From: Candidatus Hydrogenedentota bacterium
Lineage (GTDB): Bacteria > Hydrogenedentota > Hydrogenedentia > Hydrogenedentales > Hydrogenedentaceae
Assembly (NCBI GenBank): GCA_026415215.1
Contig: JAOAHN010000084.1
Span: 50,270-114,269, forward strand
DNA length: 64,000 bases
Direction of reading: 5' to 3'
Part shown: in pieces, positions 29,498-38,082 of the stretch
Numbering within the stretch: the stretch's first letter is position 1
Layout: the number at the start of each line of letters is the position of its first letter
The notes under the pieces: model-generated
What the model was told of the DNA's origin: nothing
The model's input: only the letters and a program-made list of their open reading frames with translations
Databases searched by the model: none
Made by a program: the position numbers and the translations under genes

Positions 29498-31459
29498 TTA
29501 TAGAGAACCGTACAACCTTTGGAGTGTTGATTTTGGTTCGGCAGAGAATTGTTTTTCTGCTAATTTTGATACGATTTGTTCAAAATCTGGCGGTCTTGCT
29601 AAGGCAATTTCCTGTTCTATTTGACTCTTTATTTGTGGTGGTAAATTTTCCTGAAATCCCCATACGGGGGTAATTGCTCCAGGTTTAGTGTTTTGGAAAA
29701 CTCCGATGTTTTTCCCGTCAAGGCTTCTATAATATACGCCCCATGTTCCCTTCATTAGACATTCTGCCCATTTATTTACAGGAGTGCCTAATGAATCTTT
29801 TACTGGGATCTTAGCATAGAAGTATTCTTGTTTTTTAGAAAGATCAATTTCGGTGAGATAGAGATTTGAAAATTCCTTTTGGAGTTCAGGGGTAATCCAG
29901 TTGGCTTGTTCTGCTTTTTGTCTAAGTTCTTCTGCTCTTGCTAATCTCTCATTTAGAGAGTATTTCTCAGGGGTTAACGGGATTGATTCTTTGATCTGTA
30001 TTATAAGCTTGTCGATGTCGTGTAAGAATGCTTCTTTAATGGCAATATTTCTTGTTTGTGCTTCTTCAAGTTGCCCTACTTGTTTAGTTAATCTTTCTAT
30101 TTCTGCTAATAGACCGGTTTGACGAGCTTTCACAATCTCAGTCTCATTAAGCAAGTTTTCGTAAGCTTCTTGTGCTGCTATGAATTGTTCGTTCTTAGCA
30201 GCGATGTCTGCTTCTATGGCACGAAGATTAGATGTTTTTTCATTTATTTGATTATTGAGGTTGTCTAATTCCTGTCTGGCATTTTTTATTCTGTTATTTA
30301 CATCTTCAAGTTCACTTTGTAACTTTCTAACATCCTCTTCACTTATCGTAGTACCCGGGGGCAGACTTCTCAGCTGTCTTATTTCATTATCTTTGTTTCT
30401 AACTTGTTGCTCTAATTGTGCAATCACTTCTGCTTGGGGATTCGGTAAGGGTAGGTATGTAGCAAGGAAAGGACTTGCAATTAGCCCGATTATAAACCCA
30501 ATTACTATTAATATCGGCAGAGTTAGTATCTGGGAAAATCTCTTTTTAGGTTTTGTCTCAGGTGGTATTTGTTCAACTGGTGCTTGTGTTGATGTTGTTG
30601 GTGCAATTGGGGGAGTAACACCAGGTCCTGTAGGGGCCGTGAATTCCGGTATAGGTGTTTCTGCACCAATTACGCCTCCTGAACTGAATATATCAGTTCC
30701 TAATCCTCCTCCTGGAGGGGCACCTACGCCCAGACCTGAATCAGCAGGGCCGAAATCTGGTGAAGGGGTTTGTGGGCCTCCAAAAACTGGTGAGGGCGAT
30801 TGAGGTCCTCCGAAGGAGGGTGAGGGAGTTTGAGGCCCACCAAAAAATGGGGATTCCATTATTTGTGTGGGCGCAGATGTAATAGTGGGTGTTGGCCCTA
30901 CACCCACTTTATCTGTTTTAATGTCGAATACTCCTCCTTTGCTTCCCCCACCAAATGCGCTATCTGTAACGGGAGTTTCTAATCCAGATTCCAGGCTTAC
31001 GGGACCTGGACCAATTTCGGGTGTTTCTGGAGAGAAATCGCTGTCTGCCGCTAAATCTTGGAAACTTGTTCTTCTCGGAGCAGAAGGAGGTGGTGTAAGA
31101 GGAGATTGGGGTGGTGTTTGTAGAACACCAGGAATGTTCCCTGGAGTACTGTGAGTATCAAATTCGGCAAAAGGCCCTTTTATATTTCCACCCGTAGGCT
31201 CTGGAATAACTACATCTAACTCACTTATTGGTGGTAGGGAACCTTCAAAGGGTTCTTTAGAGGAGTCTCCAGGTTTTTTTAGTGAATCTGAATCAAAAGC
31301 AGAAAGTGGAGGAAGTTTTGAATCTATGTCAGCCTTTTCTCCACTATCGAAGTCACTTAGTGGAGGTAAATTCCCCAATCCTGAGTCACTGGGAAACTCA
31401 TCTTTTTTTCGTTGCAAATCTTCTGGTTCGAAGTTTGGTTCTAACGGTTTGTCAGGCAT
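29498..31459 (-). CDS. Proline-rich, single-TM, coiled-coil hypothetical protein
   Basis: 653 aa; disordered Pro/Gly-rich N-terminal half, one TM (LPILIVIGFIIGLIASPFLATYL), then long coiled coil. Confidence 0.75.
   Translation of the reverse strand: MPDKPLEPNFEPEDLQRKKDEFPSDSGLGNLPPLSDFDSGEKADIDSKLPPLSAFDSDSLKKPGDSSKEPFEGSLPPISELDVVIPEPTGGNIKGPFAEFDTHSTPGNIPGVLQTPPQSPLTPPPSAPRRTSFQDLAADSDFSPETPEIGPGPVSLESGLETPVTDSAFGGGSKGGVFDIKTDKVGVGPTPTITSAPTQIMESPFFGGPQTPSPSFGGPQSPSPVFGGPQTPSPDFGPADSGLGVGAPPGGGLGTDIFSSGGVIGAETPIPEFTAPTGPGVTPPIAPTTSTQAPVEQIPPETKPKKRFSQILTLPILIVIGFIIGLIASPFLATYLPLPNPQAEVIAQLEQQVRNKDNEIRQLRSLPPGTTISEEDVRKLQSELEDVNNRIKNARQELDNLNNQINEKTSNLRAIEADIAAKNEQFIAAQEAYENLLNETEIVKARQTGLLAEIERLTKQVGQLEEAQTRNIAIKEAFLHDIDKLIIQIKESIPLTPEKYSLNERLARAEELRQKAEQANWITPELQKEFSNLYLTEIDLSKKQEYFYAKIPVKDSLGTPVNKWAECLMKGTWGVYYRSLDGKNIGVFQNTKPGAITPVWGFQENLPPQIKSQIEQEIALARPPDFEQIVSKLAEKQFSAEPKSTLQRLYGSL
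30753..30842 (-). repeat. Three tandem 30-bp imperfect repeats encoding FGGPQ(T/S)PSP-type decapeptides
   Basis: SFGGPQSPSPVFGGPQTPSPDFG in the 29498-31459 protein. Confidence 0.8.
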
Positions 31460-31559
31460 ACCTTATCTCCATTTTTACGACTTTCTCTATTAGTTTAATT
31501 TTAACATTTTTTAGGGGGTTTGTCAAGAAAATGTTAGGTAATACTACTCAAAAATTTTA

Positions 31560-31973
31560 CTACTTTACAACTCCTATTGTTAGGAGAATGTTAGCATACA
31601 ATCTTTGGTCCGCAGTTACAATTTGTAGGGCTGTTTCAGGAGATGAAGCCAATTCATAAAATTCGAATCTTCCTAACCTTTTTAGTTCTAAACTTTGAAG
31701 TAGTTTTCTGAATTCATTGAATATAGTTGGTTCTTCTCCGGACTCAGGACACATCACATAAGCTTCTTCAATTTCTATGGTGGAGGTAAGACAGTTTAAT
31801 ACATCTGTGACTTTTACTATACCTGGGGTCAGGTTTAGATAGACAGTATTAGTATTAGGTCCTTCTTTTGTACTTGCGGGGTAATTACCATCTGCTATTA
31901 GCACTCTCGAACCGTGTCCTGCAGAAGCAAGCGAGTACAGAATTTCTGGATGTATTAAAGTGCCTTTTAACAT
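31560..31973 (-). CDS. RbsD/FucU family sugar mutarotase
   Basis: MLKGTLIHPEILYSLASAGHGSRVLIADGNYPA ... NTNTVYLNLTPGIVKVTDVL. Confidence 0.9.
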   Translation of the reverse strand: MLKGTLIHPEILYSLASAGHGSRVLIADGNYPASTKEGPNTNTVYLNLTPGIVKVTDVLNCLTSTIEIEEAYVMCPESGEEPTIFNEFRKLLQSLELKRLGRFEFYELASSPETALQIVTADQRLYANILLTIGVVK

Positions 31974-31998
31974 ATCTTACTGCTCCTCTACCTTAATT

Positions 31999-33819
31999 TT
32001 AATTTACAGCAAGGTATGAAGGGGGATCAAGTGTTTCCCCGAGAATTAACCCGATTACAGCTTTTTTCTTTTCCTCATTTAATGAGAAGATTGGAAGGGA
32101 AAGTATTTGGAAAGATTTAATGTCTCCTATCGCAACAGATGATTTTGACATAATTGATATAGATTCTAAAGCATAAGGGATAAATTCTTTCTTCCTTATT
32201 AAGTTGCTCAGTGGAGCAAGTGTGTTAATAGCTTCGTAAAATTTTCCCGTTAGATATAGATTTTTTCCTAATGACAAAATGGCTTCTATCTCCTCTTCAC
32301 CTAAGAAAGCCATTTTTTTATCATCTTTAATGGAGCTGGTTTTGATTCTTTCATAGTATCTTATTAATTCCTTGTACTCTTTTACCGCAGATGGGTAATC
32401 TTTTAGGAGATCTTCGTATGTAACAGCAAGATTATACCTAACTCGAGCGGAGTTAGGGTTATAGAGAAGTGTGTTTCTGAAGATGGTCTCATTGTTTTGC
32501 CAGTCATTGTTTCTAATGATAGTTTGGTAGGAATATAAAATACTGATCACTATAACGAGAGGGTAAATAAATTGGCTAATAGGTAAGGGTTTGGTAAGGC
32601 TATAGTTGGGTCTCTTAGATAACACTATATGAATTAGTTCAAATATGGTTAACCAAAAACCCATCATGGGCAGATACATCCAGTGTTCAGCTTGGGGTGC
32701 GTTTAAGGTGAAGATTCCTGAAATAGGAAACCAACTAACAATAAACCAACCAATTCCGATAATGAGTCTATTGTAATTTTTGGAATATGCCCAAATAAAC
32801 AAAATTATTAAAGATGTAATGAAAAGGTATCCTATAACAGAAGTCCACCAGGGGGTATTTTCAAGTGTTTGTTCCATGTGCAAATTGATAGGAATTGTCA
32901 TTACCCTTAAGTAAAAAGCTAAAGCTTGTCCAACCTCGATGATTTTTTCACTCCAAGTTTTATAAATAGTTTGTGCTCCGGTGGAAAATCTTAATACCGT
33001 TGAACGGAGGACAAGGTATCCAACTAATACCGTAACAGAAAGTCCGAGAAGTAAACTTTTTTTGAAATAATCCTTTTCTCGGTAATTCTTGGATTCATTT
33101 GTGGGTTGAAAAAGTATTACTATTAAGAGTAGAAATGGAAAGATAGTGGTGGACTCTTTACTCAAAAGCCCTAAAATAAAGGAGGCTAAAGTTAGTAAAA
33201 GGTAAAAGTTTAAGTTGCTCTTAGCATATAAGTATTTGATAGCAAGTTTTAGACTGAGTAGAATGAACACCGCAGACATCATATCTGCTCTACCGCTTAT
33301 GTATGTCACTGCTTCGGTATGAATAGGATGAGCGCCATAAATTACAGATGCGCACAACGCTACTTTTATGGGGGCATTAAGTTGAAGTAGTAATAGAAAA
33401 AACAAATATACAACTACCCAATGTAAGACGGTATTAGTGATGTGAAAAAGAAGTGGAGAGATATTTGGAATTCCTGATTTATCTATTCCATATTTAGGAT
33501 TGTAAGATAGAAGATAATCTAACATGAATGAGACTGATACGAGTGGTCGGTAGAAATTCCCCTGTCCTCTTCCGAAAGCGTGCTGGTCCTCTCTGAATAA
33601 TTGGAAAAACTTCTTTGGATCTTGCACATGTTTATGGATTAGAACAGAGGATACATCATCCCATACCCACTCGTTATCGAAGGTATTGACATAGAGTAGG
33701 AAAATGAAAAATCCAAATAATATGGCGATATAAAACTTTCTTTGAATGTTTATATTTTTTTGGTGAGAGGAAGAATCTTCTTCTTGGCATTTATCTGGTG
33801 ATTTAATAGTTTCATCCAT
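31999..33819 (-). CDS. GT-C-type membrane glycosyltransferase with TPR (TMTC-like)
   Basis: VWDDVSSVLIHKHV ... YRPLVSVSFMLDYLL ... GAHPIHTEAVTYISGRADMMSAVFILLSL; C-terminal TPR-like segment. Confidence 0.82.
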   Translation of the reverse strand: MDETIKSPDKCQEEDSSSHQKNINIQRKFYIAILFGFFIFLLYVNTFDNEWVWDDVSSVLIHKHVQDPKKFFQLFREDQHAFGRGQGNFYRPLVSVSFMLDYLLSYNPKYGIDKSGIPNISPLLFHITNTVLHWVVVYLFFLLLLQLNAPIKVALCASVIYGAHPIHTEAVTYISGRADMMSAVFILLSLKLAIKYLYAKSNLNFYLLLTLASFILGLLSKESTTIFPFLLLIVILFQPTNESKNYREKDYFKKSLLLGLSVTVLVGYLVLRSTVLRFSTGAQTIYKTWSEKIIEVGQALAFYLRVMTIPINLHMEQTLENTPWWTSVIGYLFITSLIILFIWAYSKNYNRLIIGIGWFIVSWFPISGIFTLNAPQAEHWMYLPMMGFWLTIFELIHIVLSKRPNYSLTKPLPISQFIYPLVIVISILYSYQTIIRNNDWQNNETIFRNTLLYNPNSARVRYNLAVTYEDLLKDYPSAVKEYKELIRYYERIKTSSIKDDKKMAFLGEEEIEAILSLGKNLYLTGKFYEAINTLAPLSNLIRKKEFIPYALESISIMSKSSVAIGDIKSFQILSLPIFSLNEEKKKAVIGLILGETLDPPSYLAVN

Positions 33820-33884
33820 TTTGGTTCACAAACACCTCTTGATATATCCCGAATAAGATTCAATTTCACTTGTGTGGATGTAGA

Positions 33885-34637
33885 TCAGCCTTTTGTTTTG
33901 GGACCAGGTACGATCCAAGTTTCGTTTGCAGGGATGTAGAGCAGTTCTACAGACTGTTGGTCTCCTATTACCCTTACTACACGAAGCTGAGGAGATTTTT
34001 TTGTTTTATTTTGAGGATCCACAGGCTCATAAAACTCCTCACCCTCTCTGACTTTGAAGTTTTCCGTTTTTTGAGTAGTTACATCAGTAACAGTAAGGAA
34101 AATGTAAATGTCATTTTCAGCTTGGAGAAATCCATTTACCTCTACCTTCGGGCGGGCTATCATAAGGTTTGCTCTTTCGAGCAATCGGGCATACTTCCCG
34201 TCGGGAGATGTAGCACCGGGTCTTAAAACATCGTAAGCCATTATTCCCAATTTTACTAATCCCCATCTTTGTATATCTCTTGCTTTTTTTATAAGCTCGT
34301 CTATTTCTAAAGCTACTTTTCCAATGGCTATCTTTCCATTTTCAATGGATGAGTACTTTGCTTTTACGCTTCTAAGATTGTTAAGGATACCTTCGTGTTG
34401 GTTCGGAGGTAGACCAGTGTTAGTGTTTACTGCATTAGATAATGGTTGAAGTGCGGACCTCAATTCGCTCATTATTTGTTCAGGACTTGGAGGAGGAGGT
34501 TCTTGTTGAGGTGGTGGGGGAGGAGGAGCTGGTTTAGCACGGCTTAGATTTACTGAAATAAGCGCTGTCAATATTATCATGGGGATAATATGAGAAGTAA
34601 TAATTTTTGTGTGAGCTATTTTTTTTATTTTCATCAT
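33885..34637 (-). CDS. Exported hypothetical protein with polyproline linker
   Basis: Signal-like N-terminus then AKPAPPPPPPQQEPPPPSPEQ; no recognised domain. Confidence 0.6.
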   Translation of the reverse strand: MMKIKKIAHTKIITSHIIPMIILTALISVNLSRAKPAPPPPPPQQEPPPPSPEQIMSELRSALQPLSNAVNTNTGLPPNQHEGILNNLRSVKAKYSSIENGKIAIGKVALEIDELIKKARDIQRWGLVKLGIMAYDVLRPGATSPDGKYARLLERANLMIARPKVEVNGFLQAENDIYIFLTVTDVTTQKTENFKVREGEEFYEPVDPQNKTKKSPQLRVVRVIGDQQSVELLYIPANETWIVPGPKTKG

Positions 34638-34874
34638 GAGTAATTACCTTTTTTTCAGTAAGGAGAAGTGTATATTGATTAGTTTTTTTCATAAAGTATT
34701 AAGAAAATCTTACCATAAGTATAGATTTTAATTAAAGTTCACAGCTTTATTTTTTTAGCAAGATATCATTGAGAGTATATGTGACTTTTTATGTAGAAAT
34801 GGGGTAAAATTAGAGAGACTTTTTACTTTATGTTGATGTGAGTATATAACAATAAATAAGTGAAAGGGGTGTTC

Positions 34875-35807
34875 ATGAAAATTTTGATAATTGAGGATGA
34901 TGTTGATTTAGCGGAACTTTTGAAAACGAAACTTGTAAGTGAGGGGTATCAAGTTGGTGTTATAAATACGGGCAATGGAGCATTTGAATATGCAAAACAA
35001 TTTAAGCCAGAAATTGTGATACTCGACATTATGCTACCAGGTGTAACTGGTTATCAAATCTGTAGACGAATTAGGAGAGACCCTGAACTTTACAGAATAG
35101 GCATACTAATTCTTACCGCCTTAGGAGAAGAGCCAGAGGTAATACATGGCTTAGAACAAGGAGCAGATGACTACCTTGTTAAACCATTTAAATTGGAAAA
35201 GTTGATGGATAAAATAACTTCGTTGAGTTCTTTACTTGTTTCTGTAGCGAGTAGGAACTCAATTACTAATCTACCTGGGACAGATGCAATAAAGAGAGAG
35301 ATAGATCATAAATTGGCAAGGGGTGAGAACATAGCGGTGGTATATATTAGCATAGTTGGATTTAAACCGTATTGTGTTGCTAAGGGTCCAGAAGGGCAAA
35401 AGAAGGCTTTACACTTTCTCGCTACTATGTTAATGGATCTCAAAAGAAGTTTGGCATTATATGAATCATTTTTTGCTCACATTGGAGGAGAGCACTTTGT
35501 TGTCCTTCTCAATGCAAGTGACTACGAAAAATTTTGCGAATCTTTAATAACGAATTTTGACCAGAGGAAGAGAGAATTATATACGGATGCAGAATTTAAT
35601 CAGGGATTTGTTTTGAGTGTAGATAGACAAGGTGCATCTGTAAAATGTCCACTTATGGCTTTGTCTATTGGAGTAGTCCATAATACTTATAGACATTTCA
35701 GAAATGCTAAGAAGATGTTTGAGGTGCTTGCCCAAGTTCGCCAAAAAGCTCTGCCAACTGAGGGGAAAAGCATATATTTCGTTGACCGTAGAAAGACAGA
35801 TAGATAA
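34875..35807 (+). CDS. Response regulator receiver with degenerate GGDEF-like output domain
   Basis: KILIIEDDVDLAELLKTKL ... VILDIMLPGVTGYQI ... GADDYLVKPFKLEKL; output domain with IGGEHFVVLL where GGDEF is expected; ATG 34875 preferred. Confidence 0.88.
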   Translation: MKILIIEDDVDLAELLKTKLVSEGYQVGVINTGNGAFEYAKQFKPEIVILDIMLPGVTGYQICRRIRRDPELYRIGILILTALGEEPEVIHGLEQGADDYLVKPFKLEKLMDKITSLSSLLVSVASRNSITNLPGTDAIKREIDHKLARGENIAVVYISIVGFKPYCVAKGPEGQKKALHFLATMLMDLKRSLALYESFFAHIGGEHFVVLLNASDYEKFCESLITNFDQRKRELYTDAEFNQGFVLSVDRQGASVKCPLMALSIGVVHNTYRHFRNAKKMFEVLAQVRQKALPTEGKSIYFVDRRKTDR

Positions 35808-35830
35808 GTTATGTTATAGGTAAGTTTTAA

Positions 35831-36436
35831 ATGGGACAGGTAAGAAATATAAAACCCTCAGAAATTGAGAGTGCGGGGGAAGTATTAACGAGGGCTTTTT
35901 TTGATGATGATCTTGTTAAGTATATGTTTCCTGATGAGGCTTTTCGTAAAAGTTTTCTTCCGTGGATATACTCTAAGTGGGTGGGAGTTCTTGCAAATTA
36001 TAATTCGGTTTTTGTAGATGACGATATGAAGGGAGTTATTGTTTGTCTGCCACCCCCGCTTTATTTAGGGGTTTCACTAATGGATCAGGTCCGAGGGGGC
36101 TTATTAGGTGTCATTCCAAGATTAGGAATGAGGAGAATTTGGCGTCCTTTCAGGGTTTTTTTAGACAATATGAAAAGGACAAGAAATGAAGTAACTGTTC
36201 CGACTTGGATTATAGATGTCTTGGGGGTTTCTCCTCAATACCAGAGAAAAGGTATAGGGAGCTTATTAGTGAGAGAGATATTAAAGAGGGCAGAAGAAGA
36301 AAATGTTCCTGCCTATGTGATAACACATAAGTTAGAAAATGTGAAGTTTTATGAGAAGAATGGGTTTAAACTTATAAAAATTGTGAATTCCCTTCCAGGA
36401 GGCCCACCCACCTGCTCTCTTATGTTTAGAAAGTAG
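35831..36436 (+). CDS. GNAT family N-acetyltransferase
   Basis: IIDVLGVSPQYQRKGIGSLLVREILKRAEEENVPAYVITHKLENVKFYEKNGFKLI. Confidence 0.92.
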   Translation: MGQVRNIKPSEIESAGEVLTRAFFDDDLVKYMFPDEAFRKSFLPWIYSKWVGVLANYNSVFVDDDMKGVIVCLPPPLYLGVSLMDQVRGGLLGVIPRLGMRRIWRPFRVFLDNMKRTRNEVTVPTWIIDVLGVSPQYQRKGIGSLLVREILKRAEEENVPAYVITHKLENVKFYEKNGFKLIKIVNSLPGGPPTCSLMFRK

Positions 36437-36602
36437 CATAAATTTTGGTAAGTTGTAAAGGGGGTATGAGATTTCTTTATTTAGTTTTTTAAGTGAAAAT
36501 AATTCCTCCATTGGGAAAAATGTATCTATTTTTAATAAATTTGTGGTTTTTATAAGTTTCATAAGTTATTAGTAATCAAGGATATATCATTTTTATGACG
36601 AT

Positions 36603-36618
36603 TGGCATACAGTTTGCA
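36603..36618 (+). promoter_or_regulatory. Sigma-54 (-24/-12) promoter upstream of flgB
   Basis: TGGCATACAGTTTGCA: GG and GC separated by 10 nt, matching TGGCAC-N5-TTGCA; 28 nt before the flgB ATG. Confidence 0.8.
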
Positions 36619-36646
36619 TTTTATTCTAAAAATTGAAGGTGAAAGG

Positions 36647-37048
36647 ATGATAAGAAATATAGGAAACATATCGGCTGAGGGTTATCTAATAGCGGGATTA
36701 AGTGTTGGAGAGATTAATCATAAGTATATTGCTAATAACATTGCTAATGTAGATACTCCTGGGTATTCTGAGAGGAATTTGGATTTTAACAAAACCCTCA
36801 GTGCCGTGTTGAATGGGCGAGGGGGCATCGCACTCCGCACGAGCCACCCTCGCCATATACCTCTTTTAAAAGAGAATTTAATCTTTGAAGAAAAGCACTC
36901 CCTAATAAAGAATGACTTCAACAGTGTTGATATAGATGAACAAATTTTGAGGCTGTCCGAGAATCTCGGGAGGATGACAGTTTTCTATGCTCTACTTGCA
37001 AAGAAGTATAGTCAAATAATTGGAGCAATAAATGAATTAAAGAGGTAA
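36647..37048 (+). CDS. flgB: Flagellar basal-body rod protein FlgB
   Basis: NHKYIANNIANVDTPGYSERNLDF; ATG 36647 behind GAAGGTGAAAGG. Confidence 0.92.
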   Translation: MIRNIGNISAEGYLIAGLSVGEINHKYIANNIANVDTPGYSERNLDFNKTLSAVLNGRGGIALRTSHPRHIPLLKENLIFEEKHSLIKNDFNSVDIDEQILRLSENLGRMTVFYALLAKKYSQIIGAINELKR

Positions 37049-37051
37049 TAC

Positions 37052-37480
37052 ATGCTGAGAATCTCTGAAATATCTGCATTCGATATTGCAAAAAGCGGGC
37101 TAAAGGCGGAGAGGTTAAGAATGACTATCATAGCTAATAATGTTGCCAATGCAGAAACTACAAGGACAGAGAGGGGAGGGGGTCCTTTTAGGAGACAAAT
37201 AGTTGAGTTTATTGGTTACCCTCTTAACGGTAAGTTTCCTATAAAAAAATATGGGGTGGAAGTGAAAAGGATAAGTTACGATATGTCACCTTTTAAGGAA
37301 GTTTATGAACCTGGTCATCCTGATGCTAATGAGAATGGAATAGTAAAGTATCCTAATGTGAATGTTCCTGTGGAAATGGCTGATTTAATTTCCGCACAGA
37401 GGGCTTATGAGGCAAATATAAGTGTTCTTGTTGCTACTCGTCAGATAAGGCAAAGAGCTCTTGAGATTTTGCAAAGATAG
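37052..37480 (+). CDS. flgC: Flagellar basal-body rod protein FlgC
   Basis: FDIAKSGLKAERLRMTIIANNVANAETTRTERGGGPFRRQ ... VNVPVEMADLISAQRAYEANISVL. Confidence 0.95.
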   Translation: MLRISEISAFDIAKSGLKAERLRMTIIANNVANAETTRTERGGGPFRRQIVEFIGYPLNGKFPIKKYGVEVKRISYDMSPFKEVYEPGHPDANENGIVKYPNVNVPVEMADLISAQRAYEANISVLVATRQIRQRALEILQR

Positions 37481-37540
37481 ATATAAGTAAAATATGATAT
37501 TTTTCAATATAGATTACACGAAGAGAAGGAAGTAATTTAG

Positions 37541-37855
37541 ATGGGAAACATTGACGGGATAAAGGGTATTGGCCCAGTTAAACCAACAGTAGAGAAGCCA
37601 GGTGTTACTCTCCCGGAACTTAAGGCGGATGGAGAGGTTTCTTTTAAAGATGTATTATTAGAAGCAGTTTCGGAGGTGCAGAGACTTCAGGAAGAGGCAG
37701 ATACAACAATAAAACAGCTTGTCTCTGGCGAGATAAAAGATGTGTCAGAAGTTATGATAGCTGTCCAAAGAGCAGATACAGCCTTTCAAACTTTAATGGC
37801 TGTTAGGAATAAAGTTATCGCGGCATATGAGGAAATTATGCGAATGCAAATTTAG
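37541..37855 (+). CDS. fliE: Flagellar hook-basal body complex protein FliE
   Basis: SFKDVLLEAVSEVQRLQEEADTTIKQLVSGEIKDVSEVMIAVQRADTAFQTLMAVRNKVIAAYEEIMRMQI. Confidence 0.95.
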   Translation: MGNIDGIKGIGPVKPTVEKPGVTLPELKADGEVSFKDVLLEAVSEVQRLQEEADTTIKQLVSGEIKDVSEVMIAVQRADTAFQTLMAVRNKVIAAYEEIMRMQI

Positions 37856-37979
37856 TGTTATGCAGAGTATTTAGCAAATCCTGTAGTTTACGCAAAGTGG
37901 CTACAGGTGATAGCGGAGATAATAGTTGAATTAGATATTATCATTATTTTTATCGTCGTAAGTGAAGATATTGTAAATA

Positions 37980-38008
37980 TTGACTTTTGATACTATATGT
38001 TGTATATT
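37980..38008 (+). promoter_or_regulatory. Putative internal sigma-70 promoter upstream of fliF
   Basis: TTGACT (37980-37985), 17 nt spacer, TATATT (38003-38008). Confidence 0.5.
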
Positions 38009-38082
38009 ATTTATTAGGTGTGTCTATAAATTGTATAACCTTTTCAGTTGTTCTTAAGGTAATTAGTATGGATGTTTAACTT

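Noticed and set aside
30255-31154. Plus-strand ORFs of 182 and 95 aa opposite the proline-rich protein
   Set aside because: Explained by complement of Pro/Gly-rich repeats; the minus-strand frame has TM and coiled-coil structure.
37861-37920. cctgtag...ctacagg inverted repeat after fliE as terminator
   Set aside because: Only 7 bp with a 14-nt loop and no U-tract.
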